Source: Streptomyces sp. NBC_01571 (lineage in GTDB: Bacteria; Actinomycetota; Actinomycetes; Streptomycetales; Streptomycetaceae). From it: a stretch of 64,000 nucleotides of DNA. A model generated the notes under the pieces. It saw only the letters and a program-made list of their open reading frames with translations, made no database searches and was not told the DNA's origin. The position numbers and the translations under genes are program-made. Positions 56,967 through 64,000 of the stretch are shown here, piece after piece. How positions within the stretch are numbered: position 1 is the first letter of the stretch; each line of letters opens with the position of its first letter. The stretch covers positions 682,001 to 746,000 of the forward strand of contig NZ_JAPEPZ010000001.1 of assembly GCF_026339875.1 (NCBI RefSeq), in the 5' to 3' direction.

Positions 56967-57131
56967 GTGATCATGCTTGCTTTGCTAGCGCCGGGTCTCA
57001 TGATGGCGTTCCTCTTCGGGATGGACGCCCTCGAAGATCGGCTCATCCCGCGACCGGTCCCGCTCCCGAGCGACGACGGGGACGGCACTCCGGTCCCGGA
57101 CGACGTACCACCGCCCTCGCCCTCGCCCTGA
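56967..57131 (+). CDS. Small membrane-anchored protein
   Basis: 54 aa from a GTG at 56967 behind GGGGAGG; ATG at 56973 is an alternative. One hydrophobic helix (MLALLAPGLMMAFLFGMDAL) is followed by an acidic Pro-rich tail (PVPLPSDDGDGTPVPDD). The family was not recognised, though similar peptides are common in streptomycetes. The good ribosome site supports translation. Confidence 0.6.
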   Translation: MIMLALLAPGLMMAFLFGMDALEDRLIPRPVPLPSDDGDGTPVPDDVPPPSPSP

Positions 57132-57276
57132 CGGCATCCCCCGAGGTGGGGGCCCACGACCGCGGAGACTCCGCGGGAAGCGGCCCCACCGCATTGGTCC
57201 ACCGCACCTCCGTCCCAGGCCGTCGAGCGGGCGCGCTCCACGCGCCCGTGCCGGGCAGAGACGAGGAGGCATCCCC

Positions 57277-57966
57277 ATGGCGAAACTTCTGTTCGTGATG
57301 ACCGGAGCGACGTACTGGACGCTCAAGGACGGCACCCGGCACGCGACCGGTTACTGGGCCGAGGAGTTCGCGGCCCCGTACAAGGCGCTCACCGGAGCCG
57401 GACATCAGGTCACCGTCGCCACCCCCGGCGCGGTGGTGCCGAACGTGGACATGATGAGCCTGCGGCCCGAGATGGCGGGCAGCGCGCAGACCGCTCTCGA
57501 TCTGGAAGCGATCATCCGCTCCGCGGAGGAGATGCGGCGGCCCATAAAGCTGGCCGATGCCCGCCTGGAGGACTACGACGCCGTCTACTTCCCCGGCGGT
57601 CACGGTCCGATGGAGGACCTGTGTGTCGACGCCGACGCGGGCCGGCTGCTGACCGCGGCGCTCGCCTCCGGCAAACCCCTCGCCGTGGTCTGCCACGCCC
57701 CGGCCGCCATGCTGGCCACCAGGATCCGCGGCGTCTCGCCCTTCGCCGGTTACCGGGTCTCGGCCTTCACCAACGACGAGGAGAACGCCGTCGGGCTCGC
57801 CTCCAGGGCCAGGTGGCTGTTGGAGGACGAACTCAACGACCTGGGCGTCGAGTTCACCCGCGGCGAGATGTGGAAGCCGTACACGGTGGTGGACCGCAAT
57901 TTGTTCACCGGGCAGAACCCCGCTTCGGCCGCCGTCCTGGCGGAGCGGTTGCTCAAGGCCCTCTGA
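57277..57966 (+). CDS. DJ-1/PfpI family protein (Hsp31-like glutamine-amidotransferase fold)
   Basis: 229 aa, ATG at 57277. The nucleophile elbow LAVVCHAPAAML gives Cys139-His140. FPGGHGPMEDL and WAEEFAAPYKALTGAGHQVT match the Hsp31/type 1 GATase-like class, which handles glyoxals or acts as chaperone or deglycase. No partner domain. A protective enzyme for carbonyl stress is plausible. Stand-alone. Confidence 0.9.
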   Translation: MAKLLFVMTGATYWTLKDGTRHATGYWAEEFAAPYKALTGAGHQVTVATPGAVVPNVDMMSLRPEMAGSAQTALDLEAIIRSAEEMRRPIKLADARLEDYDAVYFPGGHGPMEDLCVDADAGRLLTAALASGKPLAVVCHAPAAMLATRIRGVSPFAGYRVSAFTNDEENAVGLASRARWLLEDELNDLGVEFTRGEMWKPYTVVDRNLFTGQNPASAAVLAERLLKAL

Positions 57967-58035
57967 CAACCCGGAGGGCGACGCTCGTGGCGCCGCTGAC
58001 TCGGACGGCGGGGCGGCGGGCGGCGGCCGGGTCCG

Positions 58036-58894
58036 TCAGCGGCGCAGGACGCCCTCGGCCGCGAACGGCGCGAGGGTCGGACGACTGACCGGTACGTCGC
58101 CGAGCGCCGCGTCGACGGCGGCCAGCACGTCGTCCGTGAGGTGCACGCCCGCGGCCGCGGCGTTGGCGCGCACCTGCTCGGGTCGCGAGGCTCCGGTGAT
58201 CGCCGACACCACCTCACCGCGGCGCAGCACCCAGGCCAGCGCCAGGGTCGGCAGGCTCACCCCCGCGCCCTCGGCCACGGGAACGAGCCGCTGCACGGCC
58301 TCCAGGGCGGCGTCGTTGAGGACGAGGTCCTTGGAGCCGCTCATCGCGTCGTTGGCGAAACGGCTGTCGGCGGGGAGCGGCTGTCCCGGCTTGTACTTGC
58401 CCGTGAGCACACCCTGTGCCAACGGGGACCAGACGATGTGGGAGATGCCGTTGGCCCCGCACACCGGGAACACCTCCGCCTCGGGCGCCTGCCACAGCAT
58501 CGAGTACTGGGGCTGCGACGAGACGAACAGCTCCGGCCCCGCGATGTCGACGGCCGCCTGGATCTGCTCGGGAGTCCACTCGCTGAAACCGAGGTAGCGG
58601 GCCTTGCCCTGCCGCACGACCTTCTGGAGCGCCTCGACCGTCTCCTCGATCGGCACCGTCACGTCGAAACGGTGGGCCTGGTACAGGTCGACATGGTCGG
58701 TTCGCAACCGCTTCAGCGAGGCGTCGATCTGCTTGCCGATCTGGTCGGCGGACAGGCCCTGGTCGGTGTCCGACATCTGCCCCCAGACCTTGGTCGCCAG
58801 GATGTACGAGTCACGGGGGTGCTCGGAGAGGATCTCGCCCCAGGCCGACTCGGCCGCGCCCCGGCCGTAGACATTGGCCGTGTCGAAGAAGTTG
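58036..58894 (-). pseudogene. Aldo/keto reductase, 3' part, disrupted by the insertion sequence
   Basis: The downstream half reads NFFDTANVYGRGAAESAWGE, ATKVWGQMSDTD, RLRTDHVDLYQAHRFDVTVP and YLGFSEWTPEQIQ, with the C-terminal NADPH site SAITGASRPEQVRANAAAAG. These are hallmarks of AKR family (Tas-like) beta-subunit-type reductases. The frame joins exactly with 60376-60517 when the insertion and one copy of the 8-bp duplication are removed (993 nt, 330 aa). The longer apparent start at 59010 lies in the IS end and is not native. Confidence 0.9.
58887..58894. repeat. Target-site duplication, left copy
   Basis: AGAAGTTG precedes the left end of the IS; the second copy is at 60376-60383. An 8-bp duplication is the ISL3 family rule. 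Confidence 0.93.
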
Positions 58895-60375
58895 GGGTCT
58901 TCGAAGTTAGGCGGGGTGGGTGAGCCTTCGTCCTCCGGGGTTCTCACGGAGGGTAAGCGTGGGGGTGGTCGGCTCGTGGGTGCAGGGCGTCCGTGGTCAT
59001 CGGCGATCATGACTGTTCTCCGGCAGTTTGATCACCAGAAACCACGGGCTTGGACAACGATACGGCGGTGCTGCTCGACTTGGACGGCCTTGCCGTCGAG
59101 AGCGTTGAGCGGCTGATGGACGGCACCCGGCGGGTGCATCTGACCACAGCGGACGAAGCCGCCCGGGCCTGTCCCTCCTGCGGCGTGTTCGCGTCACATG
59201 TGAAGGGCCTCGTGTACACCCGTCCACGTGATCTTCCTTACGGAGAACGGGGATTGGAGTTCGTGTGGTGCAAGCGGCGTTGGTATTGCCGGGAGTCCGG
59301 ATGCGAGCGGAAGTCGTTCACCGAGCAGGTTCGGCAGATACCGGCCGGGGCCCGGATCACCGGCCGGCTGCGCCGGGCTGCCGCCCTGCGGGTGCGGGAT
59401 GCTGCTTCCACCGTGGTCCAGGCCGCCCGTGACCTGCACGTGTCCTGGCCGACGGTGATGGACGCCTTCCGCGCGGCCGCCCGCGAGGTCACCGAGGCGC
59501 CGCTGCCGGAAGTGGAGGTGCTGGGCGTCGACGAGACCCGGCGCGGACGGCCGCGCTGGGAACAGGATGCGGACACCGGCAAGTGGCACCTGGTGCGCGA
59601 GAGGTGGCACACCGGGTTCGTCGACGCGCTCGGGGCCGGTGGCCTGCTCGGGCAGGTCGAGGGCCGTGCCGCCGCCGACGTCCTGGCCTGGCTGTCCACC
59701 ACCCCTTTGGAGTGGAGAAAGAACATCCGCTACGTCGCCATCGACATGTCAGCCACCTACCGGGCCGCGATCCGCACCGGCCTGCCCGATGCCATCGTGG
59801 TCGTTGACCACTTCCACATCGTCCAGCTCGCGAACAAGATGCTCTCTGCTGTACGGCGTCGCACCACCGCCGAGATCCGGGGCCGGCGTGGACGCGCCAC
59901 CGACCCGGAATGGAAGGCCCGTCGACGGCTGCTGCGCAACCGTGAGGACCTCACCGACCAGCAGTTCGCCACGATGTGGAACGCGCTGCTGGACGAGGGG
60001 CCGATCGGGCAGACGCTGCTGACCGCCTGGATCGCCAAGGAGAGCCTGCGCACCCTCCTCGCCCTGGCCCGAACCGGCGCCGACCGCGAAGAAGTAGGCC
60101 ACGCCCGATGGAAGTTCCTCACCTGGTGCGCGGACTCAGACATCCCCGAAGCCTGCACCCTCGCCACCACCGTCGACCGCTGGTGGCCCGAGATCGCCGG
60201 GTTCATCGACACCGGCCACAGCAACGCCAAGAGCGAAGGCATCAACCGCGTCATCAAGCTCGTCGCCCGCAACGCATTCGGCTTCCGCAATGCCGACAGC
60301 CAGCGCCTACGCACACGCTGCGTCACCACCCGCCGAGCCCGCGGACACCTCAACCCCGCCTAACTTCGAAGACCC
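58895..60375 (+). mobile_element. Complete ISL3-family insertion sequence, 1481 bp
   Basis: Perfect 23-bp terminal inverted repeats at 58895-58917 and 60353-60375 (GGGTCTTCGAAGTTAGGCGG at the left end) bracket one transposase gene. Identical 8-bp flanks AGAAGTTG show a single clean insertion. Ends, duplication and transposase all look intact, so the insertion is probably recent. It lies in an aldo/keto reductase gene. Confidence 0.95.
59050..60363 (+). CDS. ISL3 family transposase
   Basis: 437 aa from a TTG at 59050; the true start is uncertain. N-terminal zinc-binding part with CPSCGVFASHVKG and RWYCRESGCERKSF, then a helix-turn-helix region (VQAARDLHVSWPTVMDAFRA). The DDE domain has LGVDETRRG, RYVAIDMSATYR and GHSNAKSEGINRVIKL with the final Glu. 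This is the ISL3 layout. The stop codon is inside the right terminal repeat. Nothing suggests it is broken. Confidence 0.93.
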   Translation: MDNDTAVLLDLDGLAVESVERLMDGTRRVHLTTADEAARACPSCGVFASHVKGLVYTRPRDLPYGERGLEFVWCKRRWYCRESGCERKSFTEQVRQIPAGARITGRLRRAAALRVRDAASTVVQAARDLHVSWPTVMDAFRAAAREVTEAPLPEVEVLGVDETRRGRPRWEQDADTGKWHLVRERWHTGFVDALGAGGLLGQVEGRAAADVLAWLSTTPLEWRKNIRYVAIDMSATYRAAIRTGLPDAIVVVDHFHIVQLANKMLSAVRRRTTAEIRGRRGRATDPEWKARRRLLRNREDLTDQQFATMWNALLDEGPIGQTLLTAWIAKESLRTLLALARTGADREEVGHARWKFLTWCADSDIPEACTLATTVDRWWPEIAGFIDTGHSNAKSEGINRVIKLVARNAFGFRNADSQRLRTRCVTTRRARGHLNPA

Positions 60376-60517
60376 AGAAGTTGATGCCCGCGTCGAACGC
60401 GGCCTCGGTGCAGGCGCGCGTCTGCTCGGCCTGGATGCCTCCGGAGTAGGTGAGCCAGGACCCCAGGGAGATCTCCGAGACCTCCAGGTCCGAGCTGCCG
60501 AGTTTCCGAAAACGCAT
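60376..60517 (-). pseudogene. Aldo/keto reductase, 5' part
   Basis: From an ATG at 60517: MRFRKLGSSDLEVSEISLGS, then WLTYSGGIQAEQTRACTEAA and FDAGINFW at the insertion point. This is the N-terminus of the same gene as 58036-58894. Joined, the two halves restore DAGINFFDTANVYGRG, a standard AKR motif with the catalytic Asp and Tyr. The fragment alone would make a non-functional peptide that reads into the IS. Confidence 0.9.
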
Positions 60518-60662
60518 GACGGTTCCCTTCCGTGGTTCCTTCGACGAAGTGGACGATCACCATGTAATGCGCAAACGTCCTGGCGTGGAAACCGCGCCCG
60601 ACACAGGAAGGGCGGCCGGCGGTGCTCTCCTGCCCACGCGCCCCGTTCCGCACGTCCGTCGT

Positions 60663-61238
60663 TCACTCGGCGGCGTCGTACCAGGAGTTGCCCGCCGCCC
60701 AGTGTCCGACCCAGCCCGCGAAGCCCGGATCGGCGGTCGTGTGACCGAACGGTGCGCCGAAGGGGTTCGCGCCCTCGCCCATGACGTTCCAGATGTGTCC
60801 CCGGTGCGGACCGGTGACGACCAGGTGCCAGTTCATGCCGCAGCCGTCGGTTCCCAGCACGATCGAGCCGTGCCTGAAGACCTGGTCGAGGATCGGTTCG
60901 AGCTCTTCGGCGGGACGGGGGTCGTCCTCCCACAACCACGCCTCGGTCAGCGGGAACGGCCGGCCGAGGACCTGCCCGCGCCCCTCGTCGGTCCCTTCGC
61001 CGTCGGGGTGGTCGGCAAGCCCCACCAGTCCGTGGTCCGGTGGACCGGCGTAGGACCCGTCGGTCACCTCGGCGACGAACGTCCGGTAGGGCTCCGGCAG
61101 CACGATGCCGTGTTCGTTCTCGAAGGCATGCACCGCCGGCCAGCCGAGCGCCGACGCGCCGTCGTCATCGACGTCGAAGGCCGCGCGAAGCGCCTCGATC
61201 TCCTCAGGGGCGGCATGATCCGTGTTCATGCCGTCCAT
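60663..61238 (-). CDS. SMI1/KNR4-like protein
   Basis: 191 aa; an ATG at 61238 is chosen, with ATG 61229 and GTG 61247 as alternatives. The N-terminal pattern EEIEALRAAFDVDDD, LGWPAVHAFENEHGIVLPEP and YRTFVAEVTDGSYAGPP is the SMI1/KNR4 (SUKH) fold, and later GRPFPLTEAWLWEDDP and GCGMNWHLVVTGPHRGHIWN fit it. SUKH proteins often act as immunity proteins against polymorphic toxins or nucleases. No toxin gene is adjacent, so it may be an orphan immunity gene. Confidence 0.85.
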   Translation of the reverse strand: MDGMNTDHAAPEEIEALRAAFDVDDDGASALGWPAVHAFENEHGIVLPEPYRTFVAEVTDGSYAGPPDHGLVGLADHPDGEGTDEGRGQVLGRPFPLTEAWLWEDDPRPAEELEPILDQVFRHGSIVLGTDGCGMNWHLVVTGPHRGHIWNVMGEGANPFGAPFGHTTADPGFAGWVGHWAAGNSWYDAAE

Positions 61239-61281
61239 GGATATCACTCGCCTGCGACAGCGGGACCTCTCGGTGGCGGCG

Positions 61282-61397
61282 TGGAATCTGGAGTGCTTCT
61301 CGGCGGCGGCGGGGGATGTGCGGAATCAGGAGTCTTCTCGGCGCCGGCGCCGGCGCGGAATGCGCGGAATCAGGAGTACTTCTCGGCGGCGGCGCGG
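61282..61397. repeat. Three degenerate tandem copies of a gene 3' end
   Basis: Copies starting near 61282, 61321 and 61365 share CGGAATCAGGAGT...TTCTCGGCG. The third copy holds the actual C-terminal codons and stop of the next gene. Spacing is 39 and 44 bp. Confidence 0.8.
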
Positions 61398-61729
61398 CGC
61401 TGCCGCTTGCCCAGGGGTGCCAGGGAGAGGTCCTCGGCGGTGGACCGCAGGTTCTTGTAGGGATAGCCGCGCTGGGTCAGCCACGCCTTCGCCGCCTCTT
61501 CGGCGCGTTCGGTCGCCTCCAGGATGTCCTCCTCCTCTTCGCCCGAGTCCAGGAAGCGGAAGGTGAAGGCGGACCGTGCGGCCAGGTCGTAGCTGAGGTG
61601 CCCCTCCGCGGTGAACGCCGCGCGCAGCACGTCGTGCTCCGCCGCCCGGGCCAGGAGCTCGGAGCGCTGATCGGTGCCGAGTCCGTCGAAGACACCGCGC
61701 ACGGTGACACGGAAGGTACGAGTGCTCAT
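61370..61729 (-). CDS. DUF6204-like small protein
   Basis: 119 aa, ATG at 61729. RTFRVTVRGVFDGLGTDQRS, EGHLSYDLAARSAFTFRFLD and RAEEAAKAWLTQRGYPYKNL give a ferredoxin-like (beta-alpha-beta) impression. I recall the pattern from the Streptomyces DUF6204 group. No catalytic residues are seen. The 3' end is followed by two decayed copies of itself. Confidence 0.8.
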   Translation of the reverse strand: MSTRTFRVTVRGVFDGLGTDQRSELLARAAEHDVLRAAFTAEGHLSYDLAARSAFTFRFLDSGEEEEDILEATERAEEAAKAWLTQRGYPYKNLRSTAEDLSLAPLGKRQRRAAAEKYS

Positions 61730-61917
61730 TCCGCGACCCTAGCCAGTGACGCCCCCGGGGCTCCAGCGCATTTCCGTCCGCAGCGCCCCGCGGGCCGGGC
61801 GCCGTCGCGCGGTGTCGAGGGCGGGGCGCCGGCCGAGTACGTCCCGGGTGTCGTGGACGCCCGTGCACCGCCGCGGCGAACTGCCGCAGCCTGCGCCGGG
61901 ACGGCCCGAAACCCTAG

Positions 61918-62210
61918 ATGGCCTGGGCCGAATACGGCTATGGGGTCAACCTCCGCCTGGCGGACTTCACCGCCGAGCGGACCCTGTTGGCCACCCACCA
62001 CAACGGTGAGCCACTCACCGCCGAGCACGGCTTCCCGCTGCGCCTGGTCGTGCCGCACCTCTACGGCTACAGGAGCGCCAAGTGGCTGCGCGGCATCGAG
62101 TACATGACCGAGGACCGGCGCGGTTTCTGGGAGCGCGGTTACCACAACCTCGCGGACCCCTGGAAGGAGCAGCGCTACTCCCACCAGGAGCAGGAGGGCG
62201 ACGGACCGGC
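61918..62210 (+). pseudogene. Remnant of a sulfite-oxidase-like molybdopterin oxidoreductase
   Basis: AWAEYGYGVNLRLADFTAER, HHNGEPLTAEHGFPLRLVVP and YRSAKWLRGIEYMTEDRRGF match the C-terminal substrate and molybdopterin region of the sulfite-oxidase/YedY-like family. The family's N-terminal about 120 residues are missing, and the sequence after SHQEQEGDG degrades into Arg-rich nonsense without a proper stop. A dead fragment. Confidence 0.8.
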
Positions 62211-62336
62211 CGGGCGGCGCCCGCGACGCACGGCCGGCGGAACGCCGCCGCACCCCGCCGACAAGGCTCACGGTGGGGGCGCCATCGGCGGGAGGACATC
62301 ATCATGGGGAGATGATCCGCGGCGTCGGGAGAGCAC

Positions 62337-63206
62337 ATGGATCTGCGGCAGATGGAGGTCGTGGTCGCGGTGGCGGAAGAGGGCGGCTTCACCGCGGCGG
62401 CGCAGCGGCTGCACGTCGTGCAGTCCGCCGTGTCGAGCACGGTGCGCGCGCTGGAGCGTGAGCTGGGGACGGCGCTGTTCGACCGCACCACGCACCGGGT
62501 GTCGCTGACCCCGGCCGGCGAGGCCTTCGTACCGGCGGCGCGGGCGACCCTGCGGGCCGCCGAACAGGCCCGGTCGGCGGTCGACGTGGTCCAGGGACGG
62601 CTACGGGGACGGGTGACGGTCGGCACGATGCAGGGCGTGTGGGCCGATCTTCACCTCCCGCTGGCCGCGCTGCGGGCGGAGCATCCGGAGGTCTCGGTCC
62701 GGCTGCGGCAGGCGGCGGTGACCGACATCCGGCAGGCGCTGCGCGAGGGCACGGTGGATCTGGCCGTGGTCGCCCTCGACCGCCAGCAGCAGCGCGGGCT
62801 GGTCACCCGGTTGCTGTCCCGCGAGGAGATGGTCCTGGTGTCCGCGCCGGAGCGGGCACTCGCCGGGTCCGGCGCGGAGGGGACGGTCACGCTCGCCGAG
62901 GCCGCCCGGCTGCCGCTGGTGGACTTCACGCCCGGCTGGGCGATCCGGCTCTCCGTGGACCGGGCGTTCCGTGCGGCCTCCGTCGAGCGCGAGCCGACCT
63001 TCGAGGTCAACGACATCGTGGCGGCGTCCGAGCTGGTCCGCAACGACCTGGGCGTCTGTGTCATGCCCGGCTCGATCGCCGCCCGGTTCCCCGACCTGCG
63101 GACGCACCGGTTCGACCGGCACGCGCCGAGCTGGAAGGTGATGGTGGTCCGGCCGCGGGGCGAGGCGCCGCCGGCCGTCGCCGCACTGCTGCGGCACATG
63201 ACCTGA
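62337..63206 (+). CDS. LysR family regulator
   Basis: 289 aa. HTH at 1-60: MDLRQMEVVVAVAEEGGFTA, LHVVQSAVSSTVRALERELG. The LysR substrate domain continues from about 90 (GRVTVGTMQGVWADLHLPLA and NDIVAASELVRNDLGVCVMP). LysR proteins usually regulate a nearby gene; the MFS gene at 63435 is downstream on the same strand, 228 bp away. Confidence 0.93.
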   Translation: MDLRQMEVVVAVAEEGGFTAAAQRLHVVQSAVSSTVRALERELGTALFDRTTHRVSLTPAGEAFVPAARATLRAAEQARSAVDVVQGRLRGRVTVGTMQGVWADLHLPLAALRAEHPEVSVRLRQAAVTDIRQALREGTVDLAVVALDRQQQRGLVTRLLSREEMVLVSAPERALAGSGAEGTVTLAEAARLPLVDFTPGWAIRLSVDRAFRAASVEREPTFEVNDIVAASELVRNDLGVCVMPGSIAARFPDLRTHRFDRHAPSWKVMVVRPRGEAPPAVAALLRHMT

Positions 63207-63434
63207 GCGGAGCCGGCGGCGCGCGTCCCGCCGTGCGCGCTCGTCCCTCGCCGCACCCTGGGCACACCCATCTCTCTTCGAGATGACAGACATCTTCGAT
63301 CATCGCCATGACGGGGGAAGCAATGAGGCTGCTGCGGCGCTGAGGCAACCATGCGAACGACATGGAAGCCGTTCCGCCGCCACCCGGTCCGTCCCCGAAC
63401 CGCCCACCCGGTTCCCCTTTCCGAGAAGGTGCCC

Positions 63435-64000
63435 GTGTCCGTATCCCCTGAACTCAAGCGCTCGGACCCGACCGCCACCGGTACGACCGCGCAGGGCGTG
63501 CCGGGATGGCTGGTCGCCCTCTTCGCCGTCGCCTCCGGCATGACGGTGGCCAACCTGTACTACGCCCAGCCCCTGCTGTCCTCACTGCGCGACGTCTTCC
63601 ACGTCGGCACGGCGGCCGCCGGCGGACTCATCACCCTCACCCAGGTCGGTTACGTCCTGGGCATGCTGTTCCTGGTGCCGCTCGGCGACCGGCTGGAGAA
63701 GCGCAAGCTGATCACCGTGCTGCTGACGGTCACCACGCTCGCGCTGGTCGCGGCCGGTCTCGCCACGAACTTCCCGATGCTGCTGATCGCGTCCCTGATC
63801 AGCGGAGGCACCTCGGTCGTCGCCCAGATCCTGATCCCCTTCGCGGCGAGCCTCGCCCCGGATCACGCCCGCGGCCGGATCGTCGGCCGGGTGATGAGCG
63901 GCCTGCTCACCGGCATACTGCTCTCCCGCACCCTGAGCAGTCTGGTCTCCGACGTGGCCGGCTGGCGCGTGGTCTACCTCGGCTCCGCCGTCCTGATGGC
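63435..64000 (+). CDS. MFS transporter, N-terminal part, cut by window end
   Basis: GTG at 63435 behind GAGAAGG; a GTG two codons earlier is possible. The sequence has WLVALFAVASGMTVANLYYA, the helix 2-3 motif VLGMLFLVPLGDRLEKRKLI, and SGLLTGILLSRTLSSLVSDV, with five or six helices before the edge. This looks like the DHA1/YnfM-type drug or metabolite exporter branch. It probably follows the LysR regulator functionally. 188 codons are visible. Confidence 0.88.
   Translation, partial: MSVSPELKRSDPTATGTTAQGVPGWLVALFAVASGMTVANLYYAQPLLSSLRDVFHVGTAAAGGLITLTQVGYVLGMLFLVPLGDRLEKRKLITVLLTVTTLALVAAGLATNFPMLLIASLISGGTSVVAQILIPFAASLAPDHARGRIVGRVMSGLLTGILLSRTLSSLVSDVAGWRVVYLGSAVLM

Noticed and set aside
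58895..59010. Native N-terminus of the aldo/keto reductase at 59010
   Set aside because: These codons lie inside the insertion sequence; the true N-terminus is at 60517 on the other side.

Overview
The window is a high-GC actinomycete chromosome segment, almost certainly Streptomyces or a close relative. The signs are strong third-position G/C in every real gene and GGAGG-type ribosome binding sites. It also carries families typical of streptomycetes: DUF397 with a DUF5753-type XRE regulator and a small HATPase, DUF574 methyltransferase, DUF5302, DUF4328, SpoIIE-type phosphatases, TerD, LCP, and a rare TTA codon. No rRNA, tRNA or CRISPR was seen. The mix of housekeeping operons with an insertion sequence, gene remnants and many regulator/target pairs looks like an accessory-rich region rather than the core.

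Layout. 1-6.3 kb: end of a membrane protein, a TetR regulator, and an amine/aldehyde catabolic group (aldehyde dehydrogenase, SnoaL-like protein, flavin-reductase-fold protein) facing a PucR regulator. 6.4-9.9 kb: DUF574 methyltransferase, then an XRE/DUF397 pair diverging from a HATPase and HEAT-like gene across a perfect inverted repeat. 10-15.5 kb: small secreted proteins, a beta-lactamase-fold hydrolase, a membrane SpoIIE phosphatase, DUF5302 and a cyclophilin. 15.6-19.1 kb: a Tat-exported GH78 alpha-L-rhamnosidase behind a promoter with LacI-type operators. 19.1-24 kb: a transposase remnant, a TetR gene divergent from a frameshifted TetX-like monooxygenase, secreted proteins, a frameshifted DUF4328 gene and a CAP protein. 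24-30 kb: TerD, LCP, a UvrA2/DrrC-type ABC ATPase, and an overlapping pair of small genes.

30.3-35.5 kb: methylmalonyl-CoA mutase operon mutA-mutB-meaB followed by a 3' scrap of metE. 35.6-38.2 kb: marR-MFS-isochorismatase-like operon with an 18-bp palindromic operator. 38-46.7 kb: small membrane protein, HATPase, HxlR/thioesterase divergent pair, cspA, lipoprotein carbonic anhydrase, PAS-GAF-SpoIIE phosphatase, SnoaL-like protein, and an HD-domain/GlxA-type regulator pair. 46.9-48.4 kb: argG of the long type, with palindromes over its promoter and no Shine-Dalgarno sequence. 48.6-52.7 kb: a three-gene MoxR ATPase / metallopeptidase-VWA / unknown-protein operon, the best candidate for an uncharacterised system. 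52.8-58 kb: DUF427, an alpha/beta hydrolase, a MOSC-reductase-ferredoxin fusion and a PfpI protein.

58-60.5 kb: an aldo/keto reductase gene split by a complete 1481-bp ISL3-type insertion sequence with perfect 23-bp ends and an 8-bp target duplication. 60.6-64 kb: SMI1/KNR4-like protein, a DUF6204-like gene with degenerate copies of its 3' end, a sulfite-oxidase-like remnant, a LysR regulator and the start of an MFS transporter.
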